64,000 nucleotides of DNA from CAVYPR01 sp963770505 (GCA_963770505.1 CAVYPR010000001.1:372001-436000); one strand, 5' to 3'. Counted from the first letter of the stretch, positions 31,101 through 38,958 are shown. Made by a program: numbers and translations. The notes: a model not told the origin generated them from the sequence alone.

Positions 31101-31669
31101 TTCCACGTCCAGGTTTCGGCCAGGTAGCTGCCGTTGAAACCGCCGAAGAGGACCATGTTCGCCGTGGCCGGGTCGTAGGCCATCGAGGCTCCGTAGCGGT
31201 CGGTGGGGCTGGTGGCCGGGGAGAGCTTGTTCCAGGTGGTCCCGTTCCAGGTCCAGGTGTCGGCGAGGTAGCCGCTCTTGCCGGCACCACCGAAGAGGAC
31301 CATGTTCCCCGTGGCCGGGTCGTAGGCCATGGCGGCGCCGTAGCGGGCTGTGGGGCTGGTGGCCGGGGAGAGCTTCGTCCAGGTCGTCCCGTTCCAGGTC
31401 CAGGTGTCGGCGAGGTAGCCGGCGTTGTAGCCGCCGAAGAGGACCATGTCCCCGGTGGCCGGGTCATAGGCCATCGTGGCTCCGAAGCGGGCTGTGGGAC
31501 TTGTGGCCGGGGAGAGCTTCGTCCAGTTGATCTGGGCAGGTGAGACGGCGCCGGCCGGTAGATCTCCGAGACTGACGACGCTGAGAAGCCCCGCCAGCAT
31601 CATCGCCGGAGCGGCGATACGGACGAGTTGATTGAGCTTGCGCCACCGCCCTCGAACTTGCTCTTGCAC
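28121..31669 (-). CDS. Secreted Kelch/FN3/beta-propeller protein
   Basis: I chose the GTG at 31669, preceded by AAGAGGCGGGG; a TTG at 31711 gives 14 more residues without a ribosome binding site. The start leads into a Sec signal peptide (basic RGRWRK, hydrophobic core, ending near AGAVSPAQ). Then come 12 Kelch-like repeats of about 48 residues (YDPATGNMVLFGG, TWTWNGTTWTKL), enough for two six-bladed propellers; three fibronectin type III domains, each with a Cys pair; a Gly-Ser linker; and six C-terminal blades of the GYFLVGSDGGVFAFG type. There is no anchor or catalytic motif. The gene lies upstream of the giant gene on the same strand but 880 bp away, so it probably has its own promoter. 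Likely an extracellular binding or structural protein. Confidence 0.85.
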   Translation of the reverse strand: MQEQVRGRWRKLNQLVRIAAPAMMLAGLLSVVSLGDLPAGAVSPAQINWTKLSPATSPTARFGATMAYDPATGDMVLFGGYNAGYLADTWTWNGTTWTKLSPATSPTARYGAAMAYDPATGNMVLFGGAGKSGYLADTWTWNGTTWNKLSPATSPTDRYGASMAYDPATANMVLFGGFNGSYLAETWTWNGTTWANRTPTTSPSPTARYEASMAFDPATGNMLLFGGGSSKVIGAFLGDTWTWNGKVWTKLSPATSTTARYGASMAFDPSTGNMVLTCGFGGAAYLNDTWTWNGTTWTKLSPATHPMNRYEASMDFDPATGNMVLFGGASTTFNLSDTLTWGYSPRPPTTWTELSPAKSPTARDGASMGFDPATANMVLFGGSSGGYLGDTWAWNGTTWTKLSPATSPAAREGASMAFDPATGNLVLFGGYNGGYLADTWVWNGTTWTKLSPATSPAARDGASMAFDPATGTLVLFGGYNGGYLADTWAWNGTTWTKLSPATSPTARDGASMAYDPATANMVLFGGSDGSYLADTWTWNGTTWTKLSPAKSPTARDGASMDYDPATANMVLFGGSDGSYLADTWTWNGTTWTKLSPAKSPTARDGASMDYDPATANLILFGGSGGSYLADTWTLVPAIPPSKPAKPFVIAGTGKVAVFWTAPTTSSSITGYTVTSTPTGRTCTTTALTCTVTGLKNGTAYTFTVTAHGAGGTSTPSTPSIKATPTGPPAAPAQPTASAGNQKVQVSWTAATTGGLRISQYTVTSTPTGKTCTTTGLTCTVTGLQNGTAYSFTVKAHNTDGTGPASPPSNRVTPSTVPGKPGKPTATAGNGAAMVTWSPAVTNGSPIIKYTVISVPTEKTCSTTGLSCTVTGLKNGTSYTFTVKATNADGTGPPSTASNAVTPSGSSTGSGGSGGSGGSGGSAGYDMVGSDGGVFVFPTGQSGGFYGSLPGLGVHVRNIVGMVPTITDEGYFLVGSDGGVFAFGNAPFLGSLPGQHVTPAQPITGIVAADTDGGYFLVGRDGGVFAFGTVPFLGSLPGRGVHANNIIGIASTPSGNGYWLVSATGTVYGFGAAKGLGTVKGTSSPVSAIAGTPTGGGYWITTQNGTVYPFGDARKPSPGTLPTIGVVPALPVIGIVHTGDTRGYWLIGSDGGIFAFGDAGFVGSLPGVTVHVTNIVGAVPTTG
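29770..31530 (-). repeat. Kelch-coding tandem repeats, 144-bp period
   Basis: Twelve 48-residue Kelch units are encoded on a period of about 144 bp. The downstream units (about 29780-30500) are almost identical at the DNA level while the upstream ones are diverged by substitutions and small insertions. Expansion of the array therefore seems most recent at its C-terminal end. Confidence 0.8.
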
Positions 31670-31682
31670 GAATCCCCGCCTC

Positions 31683-32141
31683 TTATGCACGACATCCGAG
31701 CACGGATGCAACCGCCTGCACTCGGTGAATGAAAGGGAGGATAGCGAAGCACACCTTGGCCTGTCTGCCGGGTTGTCCAGAAGTTGTTCGGCTGAGTTGG
31801 CGGGTCACCTGCACAATCCGCTGGCTCGATGACGGCACCTCCTCTGCTTCGACCGTCAGGTCGACGAACTGCGGCGAGCCCTCGAACATCTCCGCCATCA
31901 GTGCCCGCACAGGTTGAAGGGCAGCTTCGCGTCGAGGATCGTTCTCTCGTGCGCGAGCCGCCTTCTCGCTCTCGAAGACGGCTAAGACGTAGACCTGGTG
32001 CGAGTCGTTCTGGTCGCGCATCATCGTCGAGCGCACGAGGCCCGAACCCGGCTGCTACGCCGATCGCCGCTGTTCGATCAGCGTCGGCAGATCACGTCCT
32101 CTGCCTTGGCTCAGACGCATGGTGACGAGCTGTGCCCACAT
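31683..32141 (-). pseudogene. ABM-like monooxygenase/dimeric alpha-beta barrel protein with in-frame TAG
   Basis: Reading from an ATG at 32141 (GGGGGA 5-6 nt upstream) gives MWAQLVTMRL and an amber codon at 32055-32057 after 28 residues. The same frame then continues with QPGSGLVRSTMMRDQND and SEKAARARENDPRR to FVDLTVEAEE. These are the two halves of one actinobacterial ABM-type small protein. At the TAG the family, as I recall it, has Glu before QPGSGL, so one G-to-T change (GAG to TAG) explains it. The frame also runs about 35 residues past the expected C-terminus, up to the Kelch gene, so the normal stop seems lost too. Probably a decaying pseudogene. Amber readthrough or a sequencing error are the alternatives. 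Confidence 0.7.
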
Positions 32142-32465
32142 CGAAATCCCCCTGCGTTCGGTCCCGTGTACGGGACCATGACGCGGCGGACCGCGAGGTG
32201 GTCTGCTCACCGTGGGATGTGATCCACGGCAGCCCGGTACCAGGGGTCTGCGGCCTTGGGTTGTCGACCAAGACACTTGGGCTGCCGGGTGGGACAATGA
32301 CCCCGATGACGACGTGTCGCCGGCTTGAAGGGGTATGTCTCCCCTCGGGGCGCCTTGGTGGGCGGCCCGAGGTCAAAAGCAGGAGGCGGGCCATGGTTGA
32401 GGTGCTCGGGCTGCAGTGAGTCGGGACCGAAGCGGAGACGACCTTGTTGCGGGGATGGGGATGGC
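32142..32465. other. Divergent intergenic region
   Basis: The region lies between the broken monooxygenase (leftward) and the chorismate-lyase-like gene (rightward). A GGGACAATGACCCC sequence at 32291-32304 is partly palindromic but is a poor match to the DosR-like boxes found further right. No gene or clear promoter is seen. Confidence 0.3.
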
Positions 32466-33059
32466 ATGTCGATGGACCGTCGGAGTTCGCGTGCAGAACC
32501 GGACATGAGGCGCGAGCACCCGACGGATGGTCACCTTCTCGAGCAGGCGCTGCGGGCGCATCCGGGGTCCGTGACCGACTTCCTCGAGGGTCTGGCGGGC
32601 GAGTCCATCGACGCCGACAAGCTCTCGGCGGGGCCGTCCGGAACAACGGTGCCTCTTTCGGATGGTGGGCCCGGTCGGCCGCTGGTCCGGCGGGTCGTCG
32701 TGCTCCGGGGACGACGGTCCCGCCGTGCGTACGTGTATGCGGAGTCGCTGCTGGCCGCCGACCGGATCCCACCGGAGATCCAGGCCGACCTCGATGCCAC
32801 GAACGACCCCATCGGTCGCGTCCTGGTGGCGCACAACCTCGAAGTGCGGCGCCAGTCGTCACCACCACCGAGGCGTACGCCGTCAGGAGTCGGCCACGAC
32901 CTCGACGCCCTGGTCGACCGATCGCCCCTGTCGAGGTCGTACCGCCTCCTCATCGGCGGGGAACCGGCAATCGAGATCGACGAGTGGTTCCTTCCCGCCG
33001 TGGAGGACGCGTTGCGCGAGCGCACGGAAGGCACCGACGGAGCAGGCCGTCTCGACTGA
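32466..33059 (+). CDS. Chorismate pyruvate-lyase (UbiC/DUF98)-like protein
   Basis: 197 residues from an ATG behind GGGGATGG; an in-frame ATG follows at 32505. The core reads LVRRVVVLRGRRS, YVYAESLLAADRIP, NDPIGRVLVAHNLEVRR and SYRLLIGGEPAIEIDEWFLP. This is the layout of the chorismate-lyase/DUF98 fold, where the Arg of the first strand, the Gly of the PIGR turn and the final acidic strand line the pocket. UbiC makes 4-hydroxybenzoate from chorismate, but actinobacterial relatives are uncharacterised or act in specialised metabolism. A small kinase-like gene follows 65 bp downstream on the same strand and may be co-transcribed. Fold assignment is moderately sure; the reaction is unproven. Confidence 0.65.
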   Translation: MSMDRRSSRAEPDMRREHPTDGHLLEQALRAHPGSVTDFLEGLAGESIDADKLSAGPSGTTVPLSDGGPGRPLVRRVVVLRGRRSRRAYVYAESLLAADRIPPEIQADLDATNDPIGRVLVAHNLEVRRQSSPPPRRTPSGVGHDLDALVDRSPLSRSYRLLIGGEPAIEIDEWFLPAVEDALRERTEGTDGAGRLD

Positions 33060-33124
33060 ACCGACCGTTGCGCTCGCACAGCGCGGGACCGTGTGGCAGG
33101 CGGGACCGTGCCAAGCTGCGGACC

Positions 33125-33808
33125 GTGGATCCTCCTGGTCGGCTGCTCGCATCGGGGCGGGACGCCGACATCTTCGAGTACCGGCCGGGGCTGGTCCTGC
33201 GGCGCTCCAGGGCCGGCCGGTCGATGCAGTCCGAGGCTCGCATCATGGAGTTCGTCCGCCATCACGGCTACCCGGTCCCCGCCGTCGAGGAGCTGAGCGG
33301 CGACGGGTTGGACCTCGTGCTCGAGAGGATCGACGGGCTGACGATGGTCGAGGAGCTCCGCCGACGACCGTGGACGGTTCGTCGCCAGGGCGTGGCCCTC
33401 TCCGAGCTGCACCGCCGGCTCCACCAGATCCCCGCCCCACCCTTCCTCGCCTCGGCGCCGGTGGGGGAGGGCGACCGCGTCCTGCACTTGGACCTCCACC
33501 CGCTCAACGTCATGGTCGGGCCGAGGGGCCCGGTGGTCATCGACTGGGCGAACGCCGCGGCGGGGGACGCCGCGGTCGACGTGGCCCTGGCCTGGGTGCT
33601 CATACGGGCCGGCCAGCTCCCCGACTGGCAACCGGCCGCCGCGCTCGAGGGCGCGCTCCGGTCGGTCGTGCTCGGGGGGTTCCTCCACGGCGTCGACCGC
33701 TCGGCCGTCAAGGCGGTGGCGCCCGCGGTCGTCGAGTGGAAGGCGCGAGACCCGCACCTCTCCGAGCGCGAACGACGAGACATGCGCCGGGCGTTGACGA
33801 GACTCTGA
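33125..33808 (+). CDS. Aminoglycoside phosphotransferase/choline-kinase-fold protein
   Basis: 227 residues from a GTG. The catalytic loop is HLDLHPLNV (His121, Asp123, Asn128) and the metal Asp is Asp140 in VIDWANAAAGD. A shortened N-lobe contains the small-residue turn ASGRDADIF and a strand with Arg26-Arg27. At 227 residues it is shorter than typical APH enzymes (about 260-300), mostly in the N-lobe. The fold phosphorylates small molecules such as aminoglycosides, choline or sugars. Nothing here identifies the substrate, so resistance should not be assumed. It follows the chorismate-lyase-like gene on the same strand. Confidence 0.75.
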   Translation: MDPPGRLLASGRDADIFEYRPGLVLRRSRAGRSMQSEARIMEFVRHHGYPVPAVEELSGDGLDLVLERIDGLTMVEELRRRPWTVRRQGVALSELHRRLHQIPAPPFLASAPVGEGDRVLHLDLHPLNVMVGPRGPVVIDWANAAAGDAAVDVALAWVLIRAGQLPDWQPAAALEGALRSVVLGGFLHGVDRSAVKAVAPAVVEWKARDPHLSERERRDMRRALTRL

Positions 33809-33941
33809 CACTTCCGCACCCACGGCGCGAAGGCTGTCCGCCGCGCCAGATCCGCACGGCTCGGGGGGTGGGATCGCCGAACCTCCCCGGCCGCCGCCGG
33901 GACGGGCCGGCGCCGGTGGCCCCACCCGTAAGCTCGAGGCC

Positions 33942-34337
33942 ATGGAGGGCACGCCGCTCCCGGTGCTCGTCTACGACGGTGACTGCGGGTTCTGCACCGC
34001 GTGGGCCCGTCGCGCGGCGACCATGCTGGGCGGCCGGGCACGTGTGGTCCCCTGGCAGCAGCTCGGAGACGACGGTCTCGCCGAGCTGGGACTGACCGCC
34101 CAGGCGGCGGGCGACGCGTCGTGGTGGGTGGACGGCGGTGGGCGGCGCTTCGGCGGTGCGGCGTCGGTCGCCAAGGTGCTGGTGGCCACCGGCGGAAGGC
34201 GACGCCCGCTGGGGACGGCGATGGGCCTCCCGCCGGTCAGCTGGCTGGCTGCCGGGGTGTACGCCCTCGTCGTGCGCTTGCGGCACCGGCTCCCCGGAGC
34301 AACGCCCGAGTGCCGCAGTTCGGACGCGGCCTCCTGA
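33942..34337 (+). CDS. DCC family (DUF393) thiol-disulfide oxidoreductase-like protein
   Basis: 131 residues. The N-terminal strand LVYDGDCGFC followed by TAWARRA carries the DxxCxxC signature that names the DCC family, and WQQLGDDGLAELGL matches the usual second conserved block. DCC proteins are predicted thioredoxin-like redox proteins without an established substrate. The gene is a short monocistron convergent with the lipase gene, with its stop 40 bp from the lipase stop. Confidence 0.85.
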   Translation: MEGTPLPVLVYDGDCGFCTAWARRAATMLGGRARVVPWQQLGDDGLAELGLTAQAAGDASWWVDGGGRRFGGAASVAKVLVATGGRRRPLGTAMGLPPVSWLAAGVYALVVRLRHRLPGATPECRSSDAAS

Positions 34338-34376
34338 CCACAGGCGAGACGCCGGTCGGTTCGTCCCGGCCGTCGG

Positions 34377-35645
34377 TCAGTGCGCGCAGACTGTCGTGGT
34401 CACGCCGGGGAGGCCGACGGGCTGGTACGGGTCCGGGTTCGGGTCGCCGGCGAATCGGTCGTCGAGCCAGTGGACCATGTCGCCCATGTAGTACTGGATC
34501 ACACCGGCGTGCGACTGCCCGGGATAGATCCAGCGCTCGGTGTCCTGGCCGATCTTGCACAGGTGTGTGAAGAGCAGCTTGGTGGAGGCGACCGGAATCT
34601 GTGTGTCTGTGCCGCCCTGGGGGACGAGCAACGGCGCGCTCGAGGGCTTGGCGAAATTCTCCGGGTCATTCTCGGAGATGAGCTTGCGCCAGGCGGGAAT
34701 CAGGAACGGGTTCCCCTTCACGATCCCTGTGATCTTGTAGGCGTCGAGCGTCTTCTCGAGGTATGTGTAGCAGCCCTTCTCGAGGTCGGGCAGCAGCTTC
34801 TGTGCCTGCGCGCTCATGACTTCTGTCAGCGGCGCGAGCCGGTTGCCGTAGGCGGTGTTGAACCCGGCGGCCACCATGAAGAGGTAGAACCTGAACTGGC
34901 TTGTCTTGAGGAATGTGTAGACCAGGTTGAACTGCGACGGCGGCGCCCCGGCGACGACGCCCACCAGGTGGAGTGTGGGGGCGTAGGAGTGCGCCAGGTG
35001 GAGGGCGAACAGCGCCGTCTGACCTCCCTCGGAGTGGCCCCAGACGGCATAGGTCCGGCTGGCGCGGAACGAGGGGACGTGGTCGACGGCCCGGACGATG
35101 TCGAGGGTGTTGCGGGCCGACACCGACCCCACCAGGTAGGGGAGGGGCCCCGGCGTGCCCTCGCCCTGGTAGTCGCTCCCGACGACCTCCCAACCCTTCG
35201 CCAGCAGCTGATTGGCGAAGGGGACCGCTGTGTAGGTTGTGGTTGTACCGGGGTGGAGGGACGGCGCGCACTGCGGGGCCATGCCGTTGGTGCCGTGGGC
35301 CCAGGCCACGACCCGGTACCCGCCGGCGGGCGGGGGGATGTGGGGAACGAGCACCGTCCCGGTGACGGGGATCGGCCGGCCCCGGGTGTTCTCTGAGACG
35401 TACATGATCCGGTAGGTGGTGCCGTCGACCTTGGGCGAGGCGATCCGCTCGGTCTTGATCACCGCGCCCGGCGTCGCCGAGGGCAGGGGGGCCGGGACGC
35501 CGTAGAAGCTCGGGAGCCCCGGCGGCGGCGTGCCCTTCTCCAGGGCCGCTCCTCCGGCCGCCGCGCCCAACGCCGCCGTGAGCGCGATGGCGAGGAGGGC
35601 CACCAGACCGGTGGCCTGCACGGTGGAGTGGAGCCTTCGCATCAT
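34377..35645 (-). CDS. Secreted lipase (alpha/beta hydrolase, secretory lipase family)
   Basis: 422 residues from the first of two adjacent ATG codons; a GTG at 35681 would add 12 residues but lacks a better ribosome binding site. Residues about 4-33 form a signal peptide. The nucleophile is Ser205 in GHSEGG, with Asp347 in QGGTDTQIPV and His379 in GQSHAG completing the triad in correct order. The pattern YVSENTRGRPIPVTG plus VAWAHGTNG is typical of the LIP/secretory lipase family, which degrades triacylglycerols or esters outside the cell. The gene is monocistronic and convergent with the DCC gene. Confidence 0.85.
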   Translation of the reverse strand: MMRRLHSTVQATGLVALLAIALTAALGAAAGGAALEKGTPPPGLPSFYGVPAPLPSATPGAVIKTERIASPKVDGTTYRIMYVSENTRGRPIPVTGTVLVPHIPPPAGGYRVVAWAHGTNGMAPQCAPSLHPGTTTTYTAVPFANQLLAKGWEVVGSDYQGEGTPGPLPYLVGSVSARNTLDIVRAVDHVPSFRASRTYAVWGHSEGGQTALFALHLAHSYAPTLHLVGVVAGAPPSQFNLVYTFLKTSQFRFYLFMVAAGFNTAYGNRLAPLTEVMSAQAQKLLPDLEKGCYTYLEKTLDAYKITGIVKGNPFLIPAWRKLISENDPENFAKPSSAPLLVPQGGTDTQIPVASTKLLFTHLCKIGQDTERWIYPGQSHAGVIQYYMGDMVHWLDDRFAGDPNPDPYQPVGLPGVTTTVCAH

Positions 35646-35858
35646 GTCCCCGTCTGAGGCGGCGCCGCTGCGGCGCCGCACGAGCCTGCGCGCAGATTAG
35701 CTGTCGTCCCGGCGTCGGCGTCGGTACCGCCGCATCGAGGCCGTCATGTCCGGTCGAGCGGCGGTATGCGACGGGGGGCGTGGCGGGCGGACGTCGGGGG
35801 GACACCGCTCGCCGACGGCGCGGGTGCACGCAGCCGCCAAGCTCGGCAGAATGTCGTC

Positions 35859-36323
35859 ATGCAGAGGATCACGACCTTTTTGACCTTCGAGAACGGCGGC
35901 AAGGACGCCATCGATCTCTACCTCTCGGTCTTCGAGGACTCGGCCCTCCACAACATGATGGTCATGCCGGGCACCGGGCAGCTGCTGCACGCCTCGTTCT
36001 CCCTCGCAGGCCAGGAGTTCATGGCGATGGACGGAGGTGAGGAGTTCACCTTCGGGCTCGGCGCGTCGTTGTACGTCGACTGCGCCGACCAGGCCGAAGT
36101 GGACCGATACTGGGAAGCGCTGACGGCAACAGGGGGCGAGCCGGGCCGGTGCGGCTGGTTGAAGGACCGCTTCGGCGTGTCGTGGCAGATCATCCCGCGG
36201 GTTCTCGGGGAGCTCATGAGCGGACCCGATCCGGCGAGGTCGATGAAGGTGCGCGACGCCATGCTGTCCATGGGCAAGCTGGACGTCGAGGGCCTGCGCC
36301 GCGCCTACAACGAGGCGGGGTGA
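35859..36323 (+). CDS. VOC family (PhnB/glyoxalase-like) protein
   Basis: 154 residues from ATG, reading QRITTFLTFENGGKDAID. It has two beta-alpha-beta-beta-beta halves: FENGGKDAIDLYLSVF in the first, and LYVDCADQAEVDRYWEAL, GWLKDRFGVSWQIIP in the second. This is the PhnB/DUF1338-like (old 3-demethylubiquinone methyltransferase) subgroup of the vicinal oxygen chelate fold. The substrate is unknown. It ends 209 bp before a strong hairpin that separates it from a convergent gene. Confidence 0.85.
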   Translation: MQRITTFLTFENGGKDAIDLYLSVFEDSALHNMMVMPGTGQLLHASFSLAGQEFMAMDGGEEFTFGLGASLYVDCADQAEVDRYWEALTATGGEPGRCGWLKDRFGVSWQIIPRVLGELMSGPDPARSMKVRDAMLSMGKLDVEGLRRAYNEAG

Positions 36324-36531
36324 ACGCGGGGATCCGCCGAGGGGCCCGAACGCACGCCGCCACGTCCTCCCCGGTGGAGCAACCCCCCCCAAGGTCACGG
36401 GCGCAACCTGGGACGGATCGCACCCGAGATGATTCGCGGGGTGTGCGACGCGATGGCATCGGCACGTCGGCGTCCTCGCACCTGGGCTCCCAGGGCCTGG
36501 CGCTGAGCGCGAGGCGCGTGCGCGGGGAAAC

Positions 36532-36559
36532 GCCCGCGGCTCCCCACCTGGCCGCGGGC
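36532..36559. terminator. Inverted repeat between convergent genes
   Basis: A perfect 9-bp stem, GCCCGCGGC/GCCGCGGGC, with a 10-nt loop lies between the ends of the VOC gene (plus) and the small helical protein gene (minus). It has no T-run on either side, so it may act as an intrinsic hairpin or simply as a bidirectional transcription barrier. Confidence 0.5.
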
Positions 36560-36596
36560 GACCTTCACCCGAACATCCGGGCTCGACCGGTGTCGG

Positions 36597-36872
36597 TCAG
36601 CTCTTGACCGTCTTGCCGGCTTCGCTCAACGCATCCTGGCTCACCTTGGCCAGCTGCCGAGCCACGTCGGACCAGGCCCCGACCAATTCCTCGGTCATCT
36701 TGAAGGCCGAATCGATGACCTTCTTGCGCCCTTCGGCGCCAGCGACCTCGGGAATGGTGTCGTTGACCGTGGTGATGAAGCCGTGAACGGCACCGAGAGA
36801 TGACGTCTCACCCTTCTTGATGGTTTGGATGACGCGATCCGCCACTTCTGGCGGTGCCTCTGCCATGGTCAT
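36597..36872 (-). CDS. Small helical hypothetical protein
   Basis: 91 residues from an ATG placed 6 nt after AGGAGG. It is predicted to be almost entirely helical and amphipathic (EVADRVIQTIKKGE, VIDSAFKMTEELVGAW, QLAKVSQDALSEAGK), resembling phasin-like or other small coiled proteins in composition. There is no Cys, signal peptide or membrane segment. I do not recognise a named family. A nine-codon leader frame overlaps its start codon, which suggests translational coupling. Confidence 0.7.
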   Translation of the reverse strand: MTMAEAPPEVADRVIQTIKKGETSSLGAVHGFITTVNDTIPEVAGAEGRKKVIDSAFKMTEELVGAWSDVARQLAKVSQDALSEAGKTVKS

Positions 36873-36898
36873 GATGTCCTCCTTTCCTCGGTTCTCAT
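36869..36898 (-). CDS. Nine-codon leader peptide overlapping the next start
   Basis: The reading frame MRTEERRTS begins with an ATG after AAAGGAGGAGGAGT, an exceptionally strong ribosome binding site. Its TGA overlaps the ATG of the following gene (ATGA). The ribosome binding site of that gene (AGGAGG) lies within the leader frame, coding for Arg-Arg. This is a typical arrangement for termination-reinitiation or attenuation. Too short to test by homology. Confidence 0.45.
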   Translation of the reverse strand: MRTEERRTS

Positions 36899-37425
36899 AC
36901 TCCTCCTCCTTTCATGGTGCGCCTGCGCAAGGGGAGCGGCTAGGGCCATGTGGCAGGAATTGAGCTCGGCCGGTGGCGCTTCGAGAGGGCGCGCCGTGCC
37001 ATGCCGGACAGGGAACACGCCGAGTCCAGTTGGTGTTGAACAAGGTGGGACCCAAGGGGTCGCCCGGACGGGAGGCCCAGAGGGGTTGGAGAGGAGGTAG
37101 CCGAACGAGTGCATCGACCTGACAGTCAAGACCCGGAGCGTTGGGCGCAGGGTCTGCCGCTCGGCCTTCGGGCTGCAGCGGCGGCACCGGGAAATGAGGC
37201 GGGTACCGCGTAAGCGGGTTCCGCGAAGGTAGAGCGTCCGCAACTCCAGCCGGGAGCCGACCCAGGCACCCCGTCTCCGGATCACAGAGAACGAGAAGAG
37301 GCGTCCGATTTCCGCAGCGAGCGGGACGGGCGCCTCTCGTGCTGTCCGGTGGTCTACGACCCAGGCCCCAACGTCGACCGGGGCGGCCTCCGACGGGGAG
37401 CTCGGGATGGTAAGGTCCACCTACT
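36899..37425. other. Divergent intergenic region, 527 bp
   Basis: It separates the leader/small-protein pair (leftward) from the iron-type binding protein gene (rightward), so both promoters should lie here. Frames are open on the minus strand but their translations look like random GC-rich sequence. No RNA gene, riboswitch or clear regulator site was recognised. Confidence 0.35.
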
Positions 37426-38508
37426 ATGAAAGCAAAGGGCATCCTTAAAAACACTGGAGCATCGGGGCATCCGGGCCGCCGGCGGACCGGGTTCTGCCTG
37501 GCCAGCGCAGCGGCCCTGGTGGTGGCTGGTGGTCTGCTGGCCGGCTGGCCCAGCCCCGCCGGGGCGGCGGCGCAGTCGATCACCCTCTACAACGGCCAGC
37601 ACGTGCAGACCACCGACGCCCTGGTCTCGGCCTTCGAGCGCCAGACGGGCATTACCGTCCACGTGCGCAGCGACACAGAGGACACCTTCACCGACCAGAT
37701 CATCGCCGAAGGGTCGAGGTCGCCGGCCGACGTCTTCTACACCGAGAACTCCCCGCCCCTGGAGGAGCTGGCGTCGAAGGGCATGCTGTCGGCCGTCGCG
37801 CCGTCAGCCCTGCAGCACACCGTCCAGCGCTACGACTCACCGACCGGGTCATGGGCCGGGGTTTCGGCCAGGGTGAGCGTGCTGATCTACAACACGCGGC
37901 TCCTCAAGCCCAGCCAGCTGCCGGCGTCGGTGATGACATTGGCCTCGCCGAAGTGGAGCGGGAAGCTCGCCCTCGCCCCCGGTGAGACCGACTTCCAGCC
38001 CATCGTGACCGCGGTCGAGCGCACCTACGGCAAGGCATCCGCCCTCAAGTGGCTCGACGGCCTGAAGGCCAACGCCGGATCCCACATCTACCCCGACAAT
38101 GAGACCATCACCTCCGAGGTCAACGCCGGGCAGGTGGCCATCGGCGTGATCAACCAGTACTACTGGTACCGGTTGCGGGCCCAGCTCGGCGCCAGCGGCA
38201 TGCACTCGGCCATCGCCTACTTCGCCCCGCACAACCCCGGCTACATCGTCGACGTCTCGGGGATCGGCGTCCTGCGCTCGAGTACCCACCAGGCCGCCGC
38301 CCAGCGGTTCGTGGCCTTCGTCGTGTCTCGTCAGGGCCAGGAGATCATCGCCCACTCCGACAGCTTCGAGTACCCCATCGACTCCGGTGTGGTCACGGCC
38401 AAGGGGGAGACCCCCTTCGGGGAGCTCCAACCCGACCCGGTCAGCGTGGCCGAGCTCGGGTCCGGCGCCGCGGCCATCTCGCTCCTCCAGGAGGCCCAGC
38501 TGCTCTAG
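37426..38508 (+). CDS. Extracellular iron-type ABC substrate-binding protein
   Basis: 360 residues. A basic start (RRRTGF) is followed by a hydrophobic segment and AGAAAQ, a secretory signal. The mature part follows the Fe(III)-binding protein pattern: ITLYNGQHVQTTDALVSAFE, RSPADVFYTENSPPLEELA, PKWSGKLALAPGETDF and the Tyr-rich NQYYWYRLR that supplies iron ligands in FbpA/FutA proteins. No lipobox Cys is seen, so anchoring is unclear. Permease and ATPase genes are not adjacent, making it an orphan within this window. A universal stress protein gene starts 24 bp later. Confidence 0.85.
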   Translation: MKAKGILKNTGASGHPGRRRTGFCLASAAALVVAGGLLAGWPSPAGAAAQSITLYNGQHVQTTDALVSAFERQTGITVHVRSDTEDTFTDQIIAEGSRSPADVFYTENSPPLEELASKGMLSAVAPSALQHTVQRYDSPTGSWAGVSARVSVLIYNTRLLKPSQLPASVMTLASPKWSGKLALAPGETDFQPIVTAVERTYGKASALKWLDGLKANAGSHIYPDNETITSEVNAGQVAIGVINQYYWYRLRAQLGASGMHSAIAYFAPHNPGYIVDVSGIGVLRSSTHQAAAQRFVAFVVSRQGQEIIAHSDSFEYPIDSGVVTAKGETPFGELQPDPVSVAELGSGAAAISLLQEAQLL

Positions 38509-38532
38509 GATCACCTGCCGGAGAGGTGGGCA

Positions 38533-38946
38533 GTGATCTCGACCATCGTGGTGGGCACCGACGGTTCGCAGACGGCCAGGCGCGCCGTGTCGGTCGCCGC
38601 CGACCTGGCCCGATCCCTCGGTGCCGAGTTGCATGTCGTCCACGGCTTCCGTGACCCCGCCGCGGGCCAGGAGGCGGGCGTGGCGGGTGACCGGTGGCGG
38701 GAGGCGAACGAGGCGGTGTTGGCGGACGCCCTGGCCGACCCGGCCCTCGAAGGGGTCAGGGCCCTGGGCCACACGGTGGCCGGGGGGCCCGTCGAGGCGC
38801 TCGTGTCGGTGGCCAACGAGACCGGCGCCGATCTGATCGTGGTGGGCAACCGGGGCATGCACGGGCCGACCGCGTCCCTCGACTCGGTGGCCGGGCGGGT
38901 GGCCCTCTCCGCCCCCTGCCACCTGCTGGTGGCCAAAACGACGTGA
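38533..38946 (+). CDS. Universal stress protein (UspA family), single domain
   Basis: 137 residues from a GTG with GAGAGG upstream. It starts with the VVGTDGS strand-loop and has the ATP-binding signature GNRGMHGPTASLDSVAGRV (G-2x-G-9x-G type, with a longer spacer) near the C-terminus, then PCHLLVAK. It is probably co-transcribed with the binding-protein gene 24 bp upstream. Single-domain Usp proteins of the DosR regulon type bind ATP and help persistence under hypoxia. Membership in that regulon is not shown here, since no DosR-like box precedes it. Confidence 0.9.
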   Translation: MISTIVVGTDGSQTARRAVSVAADLARSLGAELHVVHGFRDPAAGQEAGVAGDRWREANEAVLADALADPALEGVRALGHTVAGGPVEALVSVANETGADLIVVGNRGMHGPTASLDSVAGRVALSAPCHLLVAKTT

Positions 38947-38958
38947 ACGGACCGCCGT

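Noticed and set aside
33080..33130. Two GGGACCGTG copies 17 bp apart before the small kinase gene
   Set aside because: Not palindromic and not the DosR-like pattern; 17-bp spacing is not helically phased.
36912..37583. Minus-strand frames across the 36.9-37.4 kb gap
   Set aside because: Pro/Arg-rich translations without motifs; one runs into the well-supported binding-protein gene on the other strand.
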